64,000 bases of DNA from Lautropia sp. (GCA_030527825.1 JAUNAC010000001.1:186001-250000); one strand, 5' to 3'. Counted from the stretch's first letter, positions 54,286 through 63,626 are shown. Notes: generated by a model from the letters alone, not told the origin. Numbers and translations are program-made.

Positions 54286-55413
54286 TTACCCGGTACCGTG
54301 CCCAGCGTGATGCGTTCTGAAGTCTATCATGAAGACGAGTGCGACAAGCAGTGCGCCGCCCGCCGTATGCGCCAGCGCTGCCAGCAGCGGCCAGCCGAGA
54401 AAGACGTTGGCCAGGCCGCTGAGCAGCTGCGCCAGCAGCGCCACACCCAGCAGCCGTGCCAGCCTCGCCAGCCCGGGCACGCGGCGGATGCGCCAGGCCA
54501 TGCCCCCCCCCACCAGAAAAACCACATAGGCCATCAGCCGGTGGACGTAATGGATGGCTGTCAGCGCCGTGAAATCCAGCGGCGTGCCATCGGCCCGCAT
54601 ACCCAGCGGGCGCCAGAGCTCGAAGCCGGACGCCATGTCCATGGTCGGCCAGAGGCTGCCCTGGCACGACGGAAAATCCTCACAGGCCAGTGCCGCATAG
54701 TTGCTGCTTACCCAGCCGCCCAGCACCAGCTGCACGACCAGCAGCAACAGCATCAGCCGGGCCCAGGCCGCCAGACGTGCCGCCTCCGCCGCGACCACCG
54801 GCTGCGGCTGGACCCGATTGTTCTGCGCCATCAGCGCCATGAACAGCACCAGCGCCCCCATCAGGTGGGCCGTCACCACCACGGGCATCAGGCGCAGCGT
54901 GACCGTCCACATGCCGAACAGCCCCTGCAGGATAATCCAGGCCAGCGTAAAGACCGCCAGCCACAGGGACGGCGCATGTCCGCCGTCGGCATAGCGCACG
55001 CTCAGTTGCGGCGTCACGCTGCGCCGCGCCAGCCGTCGCCAGCGCCAGGTCAGCCACAGCAGCGCCATCACCATCAGCCCCAGCGCGCTGGCAATATAGC
55101 GGTGCAGCATCTCCACCCACGCCTTGAACACCGTCACCGGCCCGTCCGGCAACGCCAGCACCTCAGCCCTGATGCTGTCCATCGCACCATGCGGCGTGAC
55201 ATGCCCATAGCAGCCCGGCCAGTCCGGGCACCCCAGCCCGGCATCGACCAGCCGGACAAAGGCACCGAAAATAATCAGGTCAAAGGTGAGAAACACCATG
55301 AGCGACAGCAGGCGTCGATAGCGGCGGCGCAACCTGACCAGATCGCCAGATTCTGCCGCTGGGGCGCGCCTGGCCAGGAGCACCGGCCCCGAGTCCATTT
55401 CCAGGGCATCCAT
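54286..55413 (-). CDS. ctaA: Haem A synthase, COX15/CtaA family
   Basis: 375 residues from the ATG at 55413. Eight membrane helices with the four haem-ligand histidines: WVEMLHRYIASALG, VVTAHLMGALVLFM, AIHYVHRLMAYVVF, LAALAHTAGGALLV. Two extracytoplasmic cysteine pairs, GCPDWPGCYG and ACEDFPSCQGSL, fit the group with redox-active loops. It oxidises haem O to haem A for aa3 oxidase. The start overlaps the stop of the upstream hairpin protein (TGATG). Confidence 0.94.
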   Translation of the reverse strand: MDALEMDSGPVLLARRAPAAESGDLVRLRRRYRRLLSLMVFLTFDLIIFGAFVRLVDAGLGCPDWPGCYGHVTPHGAMDSIRAEVLALPDGPVTVFKAWVEMLHRYIASALGLMVMALLWLTWRWRRLARRSVTPQLSVRYADGGHAPSLWLAVFTLAWIILQGLFGMWTVTLRLMPVVVTAHLMGALVLFMALMAQNNRVQPQPVVAAEAARLAAWARLMLLLLVVQLVLGGWVSSNYAALACEDFPSCQGSLWPTMDMASGFELWRPLGMRADGTPLDFTALTAIHYVHRLMAYVVFLVGGGMAWRIRRVPGLARLARLLGVALLAQLLSGLANVFLGWPLLAALAHTAGGALLVALVFMIDFRTHHAGHGTG

Positions 55414-55865
55414 CACCGGCTGATCGCCGCCGGCCAGGCCGGTCGGCCCGCCACCGACGGGACGGGCGCCGATGCCTCCGGTGCAGACCACAGACCGGCC
55501 AGAACCCAGGCGCCCAGCCCCAACATCATCACCACCGGCACCAGAACCCAGACGATCTCGGCCAGCAGGGAAGTGGATGATCGCGCCGCGACACCCGCAG
55601 CAGGTGATGCCAACCGGTCCCCTGCCGCCCCGGCCGAAACCTGTCCGGCGACCGGCTGCCCACGCCCGCCGCCAACGGGCGGCCCGCCCCGCAGATCCAG
55701 CGGCGCATCCAGTTCGACCGTCCCGGCCAGCAGACGCATCCGGTGCCGCACTGTCACCCACAGAATCAACATGCAGCCCGCCAGCCCCACCGTAATGCAG
55801 GCCCACAGCAGCACGCTCTGCAGCCCGTTGAGGTGTGCCACCGAAGGCATTGCAGCCGTTTTCAT
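55413..55865 (-). CDS. COX2-like two-helix membrane protein without CuA domain
   Basis: 150 residues. Helix 1 (SVLLWACITVGLAGCMLILW) is followed by TVRHRMRLLAG, a Gly/Pro/Ala-rich loop, then SSTSLLAEIVWVLVPVVMML as helix 2. RHR before the loop and LxEIxWxxxPV in the second helix are the hallmarks of the membrane hairpin of cytochrome c oxidase subunit II, but the whole CuA domain is missing. It overlaps bioC (ATGA) upstream and ctaA (TGATG) downstream, so it is translationally coupled into an oxidase-assembly operon. A role in assembly is inferred; its exact function is unknown. Confidence 0.65.
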   Translation of the reverse strand: MKTAAMPSVAHLNGLQSVLLWACITVGLAGCMLILWVTVRHRMRLLAGTVELDAPLDLRGGPPVGGGRGQPVAGQVSAGAAGDRLASPAAGVAARSSTSLLAEIVWVLVPVVMMLGLGAWVLAGLWSAPEASAPVPSVAGRPAWPAAISR

Positions 55866-56764
55866 TTCAATACCTGCCCTTTGCGAATAATGTGAATGGG
55901 TGCCAGCCCATCACTGCGCGCCTTCTGTGCCGGCACCCACGCATGACCGAACACCAGCTCGACCGTCAGCGCCGGCACCATCACATCAGACACCGCAGGA
56001 AAGCCGAACGCCACCAGATCATCATGCAGCGCCTGCGCTGAAGTGTAGGTCAATCGCAGATGCTCGGTATCCATCACGGGGGCATCGAACCCCTGCTCCA
56101 CCATCGCATCACCCCAGTCATGCATATCCTGCAGCGAAGGCCACTGGCCCGCAGCTTGCGTCACCGCATCACCCGGCATCTGGCGCCAGCGCAGATTCTG
56201 CGCAGACGAATCCGCCTCACGCGAACGCAGCTCGCAGCAGGTATCGACGCCAAATGCCGAAAAAACCAGCAGCCCCTGCGGACGCAGCACCCGATAGCAC
56301 TCGCGCAGCACCGCCAGCGGATCATCAAACCAGTGGAACACCAGATTCGACCAGATCACCGACACGCTGCCCTCAGCCAGCGGCAGACGATGGGCATCCG
56401 CCGCGATCCAGTGCGGCGGACGCGTCTGCGGCCGGTTGCCCGCGCGGATACGGGTCAGCAGCCCCTGCAATCCCCGTCTCGCCCGCTCATCCGTGCGCCG
56501 GCATGCCATGAGCGGCCCATCGGCCATGTCCAGAGCCAGCAGCTCAGCCTGCGGAAAACGGCGGGCCAGCACGGGCAGGGAACGGCCCAGCCCGCAGCCC
56601 AGATCCAGCACGCAGGACACCCCCTCGAACTGCATCGGCTCAAGCCTTTCATCGAGCCGCCGCTCCACCTCGGACAACAGAAAGTCCGCCCGCTCGACAG
56701 CGGTACTTCTCTGGTTGAACGACCGGCGCAGGGCAACACGATCCAGACCCACAGGCTTAAGCAT
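55862..56764 (-). CDS. bioC: BioC-like SAM-dependent methyltransferase
   Basis: 300 residues. SAM site VLDLGCGLGRSLPVLARRFP at ~50-70, DAHRLPLAEGSVSVIWSNLV and FHWFDDPLAVLRECYRVLRP in the core; the N-terminus (VALRRSFNQRSTAVERADFL) matches malonyl-ACP O-methyltransferase BioC, which disguises malonyl-ACP for biotin synthesis. General methyltransferase activity cannot be excluded. The start lies inside an 80-bp sequence that is repeated before comF. Overlaps the next gene by four bases. Confidence 0.8.
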   Translation of the reverse strand: MLKPVGLDRVALRRSFNQRSTAVERADFLLSEVERRLDERLEPMQFEGVSCVLDLGCGLGRSLPVLARRFPQAELLALDMADGPLMACRRTDERARRGLQGLLTRIRAGNRPQTRPPHWIAADAHRLPLAEGSVSVIWSNLVFHWFDDPLAVLRECYRVLRPQGLLVFSAFGVDTCCELRSREADSSAQNLRWRQMPGDAVTQAAGQWPSLQDMHDWGDAMVEQGFDAPVMDTEHLRLTYTSAQALHDDLVAFGFPAVSDVMVPALTVELVFGHAWVPAQKARSDGLAPIHIIRKGQVLK

Positions 56765-56830
56765 AACGGCAAGTATAGAAGATCATGCCCGTCCCCGGCG
56801 AACCTCTGGCACCTGGATTCACACCTTGCC
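56751..56830. repeat. Direct repeat copy A (bioC start region)
   Basis: 80 bp starting ACAGGCTTAAGCATAACGGC aligns without gaps to 59270-59349, with 65 identical positions. It includes the bioC start codon. The two copies flank the old-yellow-enzyme/LysR segment. Confidence 0.8.
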
Positions 56831-56908
56831 TTCGTTTGCCCGAATGATGCCTTCCGACCATCATCGCAGGCCATTTTGCTCCCCAGACCACTACGCCACA
56901 ACACCACC

Positions 56909-57988
56909 TCAACCCAAAGGCGGGTAGTCTGTATAACCATGCTCCCCGCCACCAAAAAAGGTGGAAGGATCTGCCTGATTTAATTCAGCTCCCAATTCAA
57001 AACGGCGCGGCAGATCCGGATTCGCAATAAAGCTGGAACCATAGGCAATCAAGCTGGCAATACCTTTCTGAACTTCCGCCTCTCCACTTTCCAGCGTATA
57101 AGCCGTACCACCAATCAGCGTCTGCATGACACGCCTGCCAAACAGCTCGATCTCGTCTCCTTCCGGATAATGAGGTAACAATGGAAACATCGGGCTGCGC
57201 CTCATCAGCTCGACAAAGGCGAAATTCAATTTATTCAGCTCGCTCAGAAGATAGTTATAAGAAGCCAGCGGATCATCAAAAACAATACCGGCATATGGAT
57301 GCAATGGGCTGATTTTGATGCCCACTTTATCCCCACCTACGGCATCAATCAGTTTTCGCATCACCTCCAACGTGAAGCGAGATTTATTTTCAATGCTGCC
57401 GCCATACTCATCAACACGGGTATTGCTGCTGTCAGCCAGGAACTGTTGTGGCAGATAACCATTGGCAGCATGAAGCTCTACACCATCGAAACCTGCGGCA
57501 ACCGCATGCCGGGCTGCCCGTGCATAGTCATCGATCGTTTGTCGAATTTCAGCCAGACTTAAGGCACGAGGATCTTCGTAGTCTCGCATCCCTTGTGACG
57601 TAAAATGCTTCGCGCCATCAATTTTAATGGCAGACGGAGCAACCGGCTGGACCCCCTGGCGATCGCTGGAATGAGCAACACGCCCGGTATGCCAGAGCTG
57701 GGCAAAAATCAGCCCGCCTTCGGCACGCACCGCATCGGTTACCTTTTTCCATGCCTTGATTTGTTCATCTGAGTACAACCCTGGTGTAAATGGACTACCA
57801 ATGGCGTCTGGCGAAATATTAACGGCTTCTGACAGGATCAATCCGGCAGATGCTCGCTGAGCGTAGTATTTCGCCATCATGGCGGTTGGGATACCGTCAG
57901 CAGTGGCTCGGCTACGCGTCATGGCTGCCATGACCATGCGATTTTTCAAATGAAAATCGCCAAGGAGAGCGGGTTGCAAGAGCTTCAT
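56909..57988 (-). CDS. Old yellow enzyme-family NADH:flavin oxidoreductase (NemA-like)
   Basis: 359 residues from the ATG at 57988 (MKLLQPALLGDFHLKNRMVM). FMN-barrel landmarks: NRMVMAAMTRSRATADGIPT, GGLIFAQLWHTGRVAHSSD, GVELHAANGYLPQQFLADSS (HxxN active-site pair), RVDEYGGSIENKSRF, and LIAYGSSFIANPDLP. It reduces activated alkenes such as N-ethylmaleimide, quinones or enones using NAD(P)H. It is divergent from a LysR gene, a usual pairing for inducible detoxification, and the pair is inserted between bioC and comF. Confidence 0.9.
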   Translation of the reverse strand: MKLLQPALLGDFHLKNRMVMAAMTRSRATADGIPTAMMAKYYAQRASAGLILSEAVNISPDAIGSPFTPGLYSDEQIKAWKKVTDAVRAEGGLIFAQLWHTGRVAHSSDRQGVQPVAPSAIKIDGAKHFTSQGMRDYEDPRALSLAEIRQTIDDYARAARHAVAAGFDGVELHAANGYLPQQFLADSSNTRVDEYGGSIENKSRFTLEVMRKLIDAVGGDKVGIKISPLHPYAGIVFDDPLASYNYLLSELNKLNFAFVELMRRSPMFPLLPHYPEGDEIELFGRRVMQTLIGGTAYTLESGEAEVQKGIASLIAYGSSFIANPDLPRRFELGAELNQADPSTFFGGGEHGYTDYPPLG

Positions 57989-58106
57989 GATAATCCTGAT
58001 CCTGTTCTGTTCAATAACATTTGCCAAGTATAGGTTGTTTTAATTTTCCAACAAGCAAGTCGACACAGGAAACAGTGTTCGAAATCTGGAACAATGGCGG
58101 AAGAAA

Positions 58107-59017
58107 ATGCAACTGCTGAATGACATGGAACTGTTTGTTGAAACCGTAAAAGCAAAAGGTTTCAGCAAAGCAGCAGAAAACACTGGAATATCCAAATCTA
58201 CGCTGTCTTTACGCCTGAAGCAGCTTGAACAACATATCGGCCTGCGTCTGCTGAATCGCAATACCCGCATGATTCAGCTGACCGAAGCAGGCTCGTTGTA
58301 TTACGAACGGGCAGCCCGCATAGTAGAAGAAGCACGGCAGGCGCACCAGCAGCTGGATGATTTGTTGAACGAAACCGCAGGTTCATTACGGATCAGCCTG
58401 CCCATAGATTTCGCTCAGATATTCATTGCCCCTCTTCTGCCCGAGTTTTGCCGGCGATACCCTAAAATACAGCTTGATCTGGATTTGAATCAAAAAAAGT
58501 TGATTTAATCAGCGATGCCTGCGATATGGCCATCCGCACCGGGGAGCAGCCCGATTCAGGTTTGATCATACGTGTGCTGGCTCACATATCGAGCCGACTG
58601 TACGCAGCCCCGAATTACCTTGACAGACACGGCACACCACGCGTACCTGATGAACTGAAAAATCACCAATGCCTGCGTTTCCGCGCAGGATTTTCTGACA
58701 CATGGAACCTGTTTAATGGAGAACAGGCAGCAGAAATCAAGGTAAAGGGAGACATTGTGACCAACAGCCCGAACATGAACATGTTACTGGCACTTGCGGG
58801 ACTGGGCATCGCCTTAGTGCCTGACATCATGAGCCACACCCATACGCATACCGGCGCGTTGCAAAACATTCTGCCGGACTGGCATACCACCATCACCCCC
58901 ATTTATGTCGTCACAACAACACGGCTATTGCCAGCAAAAACTCAATGCTTTATCGATTTTTTATTAGAAAAATTTGACCAACATCAGACCCACGCATCAG
59001 ACCGTAGCCGCCAATAA
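58107..59017 (+). pseudogene. LysR-family regulator interrupted by a frameshift in an A7 tract
   Basis: The first part (58107-58508, 133 residues) has the winged helix-turn-helix (GFSKAAENTGISKSTLSLRL, LLNRNTRMIQLTEAGS) and ends LDLDLNQKKLI-stop. The second part, in another frame, supplies VDLISDACDMAIRTGEQPD and the effector domain to residue ~300. One extra A in the run CAAAAAAAG (58492-58498) would join them perfectly into a normal LysR. It may be a real mutation, a slippage switch or a base-call error. Divergent from the old yellow enzyme gene, its likely target. Confidence 0.85.
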
Positions 59018-59269
59018 TTTATTCAAGCCGTTTTCGTCAACCGACACGATCACCGACAGACCTTCACCCAACACGTTTCATTCAAAACACGGTCAAACCC
59101 ATATGAACGCCCATATCACTTGTTAGTCATCTTCAGCAGACAACCACCGATGCCGCAGATATCCGGAAGCCTCCGTGATCATTTCATGACGCTTCGCGCA
59201 GTCAGGAAACAGCAGTCCACCACGGTTAACCCCTCACCGTCGGATTCATGATTAACGTCAGCCAGGCCA

Positions 59270-59349
59270 ACAGACTTAAGCATCACGGCGGGCATAGAAA
59301 ATAATGCCTGCCCCTGGCGAGCCTCGGGCACGAGGATTCACACCTGGCC
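59270..59349. repeat. Direct repeat copy B (comF upstream region)
   Basis: Matches copy A at 56751-56830 (65/80, no gaps). On the - strand it still reads ATGCTTAAG and codes MLKSVGLADV, a remnant of the bioC N-terminus (MLKPVGLDRV). The 59018-59360 stretch contains no other gene. Confidence 0.8.
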
Positions 59350-59360
59350 CCGCCTCGATA

Positions 59361-60146
59361 ATGATGATGACCATCCTGACCGCTCCCGGCCCGTCCGCCC
59401 ACCTCCGGCGCCTGCTCATCCGCCTGGCCGCGCACCTGCTGCCCCGGGCCTGCCTGCTGTGCGGGAGCGCCTGTGACGACCAGCCGTTATGTCCCTTCTG
59501 CCAGAACGCCCTGCCGGGCCAGCACGCGGTCCGATGCCGGCGCTGTGCCCGACCGCTCGCCAGCCACGACACCAGCCAGACGGCCACCACCCCACGCTGC
59601 TGCACTGCGTGCCGGCAGCGGCCATCCGTGCTGTCGGCCTCCTATGCCCTGGCTGACTACCGTCCGCCGCTGGATCATGTCCTGACCGCGCTGAAATTCG
59701 GTCAGCAGCCCCATCTGGCCAATCCGCTAGGCAGACTGCTCATGGCGCATTGCCTCGCCCACCCCGACGCGCCGCTGCAGCAGGTTGACGCCCTGATCCC
59801 CCTGCCCATGTCCGGCCCACGACTGGCTGAGCGCGGTTTCAACCAGACCCTGCTGCTGGCCCGTGCCCTGCGGGCTCACGCGCCCCGGGACTGCCCGCCC
59901 CTGCTGACCGACTGCCTGCAGCGCCGCCGCCACACCCCGCACCAGTCTGGCCTGACGCGCCATCAACGTCTGCAGAATCTGCAGAACGCCTTTTCGGTTG
60001 TCCGGCCAGACGCCGTCGCCGGCCGGCGACTGGCCCTGCTGGATGATGTGATGACTACGGGCGCCACGCTGGAAACCGCCGCACGCACGCTGCTGGACAC
60101 CGGCGCCAGCACCGTCATCGCCCTGGTGGTGGCGCGCACCCCCTAA
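59361..60146 (+). CDS. comF: ComF-family phosphoribosyltransferase-like protein
   Basis: About 261 residues if it begins at the ATG triplet at 59361. N-terminal zinc ribbon: CLLCGSACDDQPLCPFCQ and CRRCARPL...CTACRQRP. The PRTase fold follows: YRPPLDHVLTALKFGQQPHL, DALIPLPMSGPRLAERGFNQ, and the PRPP loop LALLDDVMTTGATLETAART. ComF proteins take part in DNA uptake in competent bacteria and are widespread; here natural competence is not shown. It lies opposite bioC in the ancestral order, now separated by the inserted segment. Confidence 0.9.
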   Translation: MMMTILTAPGPSAHLRRLLIRLAAHLLPRACLLCGSACDDQPLCPFCQNALPGQHAVRCRRCARPLASHDTSQTATTPRCCTACRQRPSVLSASYALADYRPPLDHVLTALKFGQQPHLANPLGRLLMAHCLAHPDAPLQQVDALIPLPMSGPRLAERGFNQTLLLARALRAHAPRDCPPLLTDCLQRRRHTPHQSGLTRHQRLQNLQNAFSVVRPDAVAGRRLALLDDVMTTGATLETAARTLLDTGASTVIALVVARTP

Positions 60147-60272
60147 GACCGGCATGCTGACTGGCTCCGGCGCCCTGCTCCCCGTATCATGCAGGGGCCG
60201 CCCGCAGCGGGCCCGTCATTCATCATGCATGATTCACGATGAATCATCAAAATCTTTCCCGTTGATCTTGCC

Positions 60273-60755
60273 GTGTTTCACGTCGTTCTGGTACAGCCCG
60301 AAATTCCGCCCAACACGGGCAACATCATTCGCCTGTGTGCCAACACCGGCTGCACCCTGCACCTCATCGAGCCCCTGGGTTTTCCGATCGACCACGCACG
60401 GATGCGTCGTGCCGGGCTGGATTATCATGAATTCACCACCATGAAAGTCCATCAGGACTGGGCCGCCTTCCTGCATGCCATCCGACAGGGGAGCGACGCC
60501 GTCCCGCGGATCTTCGGCCTCTCCACCCGCGGCCAGCAAAGCCCCTATGACTGCCGCTTCCAGCCCGGCGACTGTCTGGTGTTCGGCCGCGAGACCGCCG
60601 GCCTGCCCGGCCATGTCATCGACAGTCTCGGCCCCGGACAGCTGCTGCGCCTGCCCATGCGCCCCGACAACCGCAGCCTCAACCTCTCCAACGCGGTCGC
60701 CGTCACGGTCTATGAAGCCTGGCGGCAACAGGGGTTCGCGGGCGCCAGCGCCTGA
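60273..60755 (+). CDS. trmL: tRNA (cytidine/uridine-34-2'-O)-methyltransferase TrmL
   Basis: 160 residues, SPOUT family with the trefoil knot: [20 protein letters not shown] at the start, [18 protein letters not shown], and [18 protein letters not shown] near the end. It methylates the wobble ribose of tRNA-Leu isoacceptors. The start codon is GTG at 60273. It converges with gpsA. Confidence 0.94.
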   Translation: MFHVVLVQPEIPPNTGNIIRLCANTGCTLHLIEPLGFPIDHARMRRAGLDYHEFTTMKVHQDWAAFLHAIRQGSDAVPRIFGLSTRGQQSPYDCRFQPGDCLVFGRETAGLPGHVIDSLGPGQLLRLPMRPDNRSLNLSNAVAVTVYEAWRQQGFAGASA

Positions 60756-60812
60756 GCCCCGTACCAGGCGGCATGGCGTCCAGCGCCCCGCACGGGGACG
60801 GCCAGCCGACGC

Positions 60813-61814
60813 CTACTCTGCCCGAGGCTCGCGTGCCAGCAACGCCGCCACCGCCTCGCGGGCTGTCATCCGCCCCTCGATGACGGCCAGCACCGCCCGG
60901 CTGATGGGCAGATCCACCCCCAGCGCCACGGCACGGGCTACCACCGCCGGACAACAGGCCACCCCTTCGGCCACATGGCCCAGCTCGGCCAGGATGTCCG
61001 CCAGCGACTGGCCTTGCGCCAGCAAAAGCCCCACCCGCCGGTTGCGTGAAAGATCACCGGTGCAGGTCAGCACCAGATCCCCCACGCCCGCCAGCCCGAG
61101 GAAGGTTTCGGCCTGTGCGCCCTCGGCCAGGCCGAAACGGGTAATCTCGGCCAGCCCGCGGGTCAGCAGTGCCGAACGGGCATTCAACCCCAGCCCCAGA
61201 CCGTCACAGATACCCGTGGCCACCGCCATGATGTTCTTCAGGGCACCACCGACTTCCACGCCCACCAGATCAGCACTGCGATAGGCCCGCATCGCACCAT
61301 GGTGAAAGGCAAGCACCATCTGGTGCGACAGCGCCTCATCCTCGGAAGCGGCCGTTAGCGCCACCGGCAGCCCGGCCGCCACCTCCTGGGCAAAACTGGG
61401 GCCACTGAGGCAGCCCACCCCGCATCCGGGCAGCGCCTTGCCAAGCACCTGATGCGGCAGCCGGCCCGTGCCGGCCTGCAGCCCCTTGGCCAGACACACG
61501 ATACCGGGCCGCCCGGCAGCAGGCAGCACCCGGTCCAGCGCCTCCGCCACCGGCTGCAGACCAGCCACGGAAGTCGCCATGACCAGCATGTCGGCGCCTT
61601 CGGCCGCCACCTCCAGCCGCTCCGTCAGCGTCACGCCCGCCGGCACCTTCGCCTCGGGCAGATAGCGCCGGTTGCAGCCATCCGCGCGCAGCGCCTGCAG
61701 CACCTGCGGATTGCGCGACCACAAGGTCACCGCATGGCGACTGGCGGCATGAATGGCCAGGGCCGTTCCCCAGGCCCCCGCCCCCAGGACACCGATTTTC
61801 ATCCGGTCGGCCAT
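60813..61814 (-). CDS. gpsA: Glycerol-3-phosphate dehydrogenase (NAD(P)+)
   Basis: 333 residues from the ATG at 61814 (MADRMKIGVLGAGAWGTALA), preceded by GAGG; ATG 61802 is an alternative. NAD site GVLGAGAWGTALAIHAASRH; CLSGPSFAQEVAAGLPVALT; catalytic lysine in VEVGGALKNIMAVATGICDG; GDLVLTCTGDLSRNRRVG. It reduces dihydroxyacetone phosphate to sn-glycerol-3-phosphate for phospholipid synthesis. It is the end of the secB-SH3-gpsA run. Confidence 0.95.
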   Translation of the reverse strand: MADRMKIGVLGAGAWGTALAIHAASRHAVTLWSRNPQVLQALRADGCNRRYLPEAKVPAGVTLTERLEVAAEGADMLVMATSVAGLQPVAEALDRVLPAAGRPGIVCLAKGLQAGTGRLPHQVLGKALPGCGVGCLSGPSFAQEVAAGLPVALTAASEDEALSHQMVLAFHHGAMRAYRSADLVGVEVGGALKNIMAVATGICDGLGLGLNARSALLTRGLAEITRFGLAEGAQAETFLGLAGVGDLVLTCTGDLSRNRRVGLLLAQGQSLADILAELGHVAEGVACCPAVVARAVALGVDLPISRAVLAVIEGRMTAREAVAALLAREPRAE

Positions 61815-61819
61815 GGGCC

Positions 61820-62590
61820 TCAGACACCCCATACCTGATCGAGCTGGACATAGCCCACCTGCCCGTCGGCATGGCGCACCCGGATGAAGCCGGCATCGTC
61901 GACCAGATCATCCTGCAACTCCAGCACCACGCCCCGTGCCACATCGAACCAGTGCATGGCCAATGTGCTCGGCTCACGATAGAGCGTAATGGTGTTGCGG
62001 GCCATCACGGTGCGCCGGTCGGACAGATCATCACGCTGAACCCAGGCAATGTCGCCCTGCATGTCCCGTACCTTGATCCAGCCCTGCAGAACGGCGATGA
62101 CTTCCACCGGCATGCCACGCGGCGCCTGGTAGAGCTTTTTCGCCTTGTCGGAGGGCGCATCGTACATCACGGTGTCATCCGTGCCGATAGAGCGGAAGCG
62201 GGCCATGCCCGGAATCCGCGAGGTATGGGCCACCCGGTCGGCTGCACCGTTGCTGTCGGTCCGGTCACTGGCCTTGCCCGCCGGGCCCAGCGTCTGGCTG
62301 GGCGCCATAGGGCCATGAACCGGTGCGTCCTGCTGCGCACTCCGGCCCGCCGAATGCGCACTGGAGGGTGAGGCGGCCCGGACAGGCGCCGGGCGCCCGA
62401 CCGTCCGTGTTTTGACCGCCGCATCGGCCCGGGGGGCTGCCGAAGCGGCATGGCCAGCCAGCAGCAACCCCGCCCCCAGCAGCGCGCCCGCCAGGCCACG
62501 CAACATGCCCGACCGGCGGCCGGACGCACGCTGAACCAGCGGTTGCAGCCCGGCGATGGCGGCTGCGGCCATGATCTGTGTCGTCTTCAT
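61820..62590 (-). CDS. SH3-domain periplasmic protein
   Basis: 256 residues. A signal-like hydrophobic stretch at ~29-52 (MLRGLAGALLGAGLLLAGHA), a disordered Ala/Pro/Ser linker to ~120, then two bacterial SH3-type domains: TVMYDAPSDKAKKLYQAPRG with GWIKVRDMQGDIAWVQRDDL, and NTITLYREPSTLAMHWFDVA with IRVRHADGQVGYVQLDQVWG. Such domains often bind peptidoglycan. It lies directly upstream of gpsA (5-bp gap). Function unknown. Confidence 0.75.
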   Translation of the reverse strand: MKTTQIMAAAAIAGLQPLVQRASGRRSGMLRGLAGALLGAGLLLAGHAASAAPRADAAVKTRTVGRPAPVRAASPSSAHSAGRSAQQDAPVHGPMAPSQTLGPAGKASDRTDSNGAADRVAHTSRIPGMARFRSIGTDDTVMYDAPSDKAKKLYQAPRGMPVEVIAVLQGWIKVRDMQGDIAWVQRDDLSDRRTVMARNTITLYREPSTLAMHWFDVARGVVLELQDDLVDDAGFIRVRHADGQVGYVQLDQVWGV

Positions 62591-62748
62591 CTGGCTCTAC
62601 TCAATCCGGACAAGAATCCAGCAGGGAGGCGATCCCGCTCTCTCCTGCCAGCTTCAAACATGGGGAATGCGTGCGCGGGTGTCTCCTGTCATCCATCCCG
62701 CAGCACACCAGGCACGACGCTCGGAGCAGGCAGGCGCTACCGTGACGC

Positions 62749-63258
62749 TCAGTGCGTGGTACCGGAGGGATTCTCGGCCTGGGCAAGCTGAGCCGCGCCA
62801 TCCGGCTGGGCAGTGCCTTCCTGCTGGCTGGCGGCCAGACGCTGCTGATAGAGCACCTCAAAATTGATTTCAGCCAGATGAATCGGCGGAAAACCTGCCC
62901 GCTGGATCACGTCGGCAATGTTGGCACGCAGATACGGGTAGGCCGTATTCGGGCAGACAATGTTGAGTACCGCATCCATCTGCTCTTCGGGAATATTGCG
63001 GATCTCGAAGATGCCTGCCTGCTTGCCTTCGACCAGAAAAACCACACGGTCATTGTCGATACGGGTGGTCACCGTGACGGTGATGGTCACTTCGTAGATA
63101 CCGTCGGCCAGTTTTTCATGGCCGTTGTCGATCGCGACTTCAACGGTAGGCTGGGCCTGCTCCAGAAAGATGTGCGGAGCGTGCGGGATCTCCAGAGACA
63201 GATCCTTCAGGTACATGCGCTGGATCTGAAAGACCGGATTGCTGTTTTCTTCTGCCAT
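62749..63258 (-). CDS. secB: Protein-export chaperone SecB
   Basis: 169 residues from the ATG at 63258 ([20 protein letters not shown]). [40 protein letters not shown] and [20 protein letters not shown] are invariant SecB segments. It keeps exported preproteins unfolded and hands them to SecA. A Gln/Ala-rich tail is usual. Neighbours grxC and gpsA are the standard gammaproteobacterial/betaproteobacterial context. Confidence 0.97.
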   Translation of the reverse strand: MAEENSNPVFQIQRMYLKDLSLEIPHAPHIFLEQAQPTVEVAIDNGHEKLADGIYEVTITVTVTTRIDNDRVVFLVEGKQAGIFEIRNIPEEQMDAVLNIVCPNTAYPYLRANIADVIQRAGFPPIHLAEINFEVLYQQRLAASQQEGTAQPDGAAQLAQAENPSGTTH

Positions 63259-63330
63259 GCTGGGCTCGATGGTTGGTGAGAAATAAAAGGAGAGCGGCGG
63301 CTGAAACAACCCGCCGCCCCATAACCTCAA

Positions 63331-63591
63331 TCATGCCAGCATTGGCAACAGCTTGCCGGCCCGGTCCAGCGCGGCAAGATCATCGCTGCCGCCCACATGT
63401 TGACCGTTGATAAAAATCTGCGGCACGGTGGTCCGGCCCCCCGCGCGCTCGATCATTTCGGGGCGACGCGCAGGATCCTGATCGATCAGGATCGTTTCCA
63501 TATCCGTAACCCCGCGCTCGCGCAGCAGACTGGCTGCACGGTGGCAGTAAGGGCAGGTGCTCTTGGCATACATCACAACATTTGCGGCCAT
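63331..63591 (-). CDS. grxC: Glutaredoxin 3
   Basis: 86 residues from the ATG at 63591 (MAANVVMYAKSTCPYCHRAA) with the CPYC redox motif; TTVPQIFINGQHVGGSDDLA gives the cis-proline and glutathione site. It reduces disulfides with glutathione in the cytoplasm. It lies between the rhodanese gene and secB in one operon (35-bp gap to rhodanese). Confidence 0.96.
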   Translation of the reverse strand: MAANVVMYAKSTCPYCHRAASLLRERGVTDMETILIDQDPARRPEMIERAGGRTTVPQIFINGQHVGGSDDLAALDRAGKLLPMLA

Positions 63592-63626
63592 CTTGATCCT
63601 CCGTTGTATCCGTGAGTAAATTAGGT

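Noticed and set aside
54088-55890. 600-residue His/Pro/Arg-rich frame on + opposite ctaA
   Set aside because: Shadow of ctaA and the COX2-like hairpin gene; both have conserved motifs and coupled starts.
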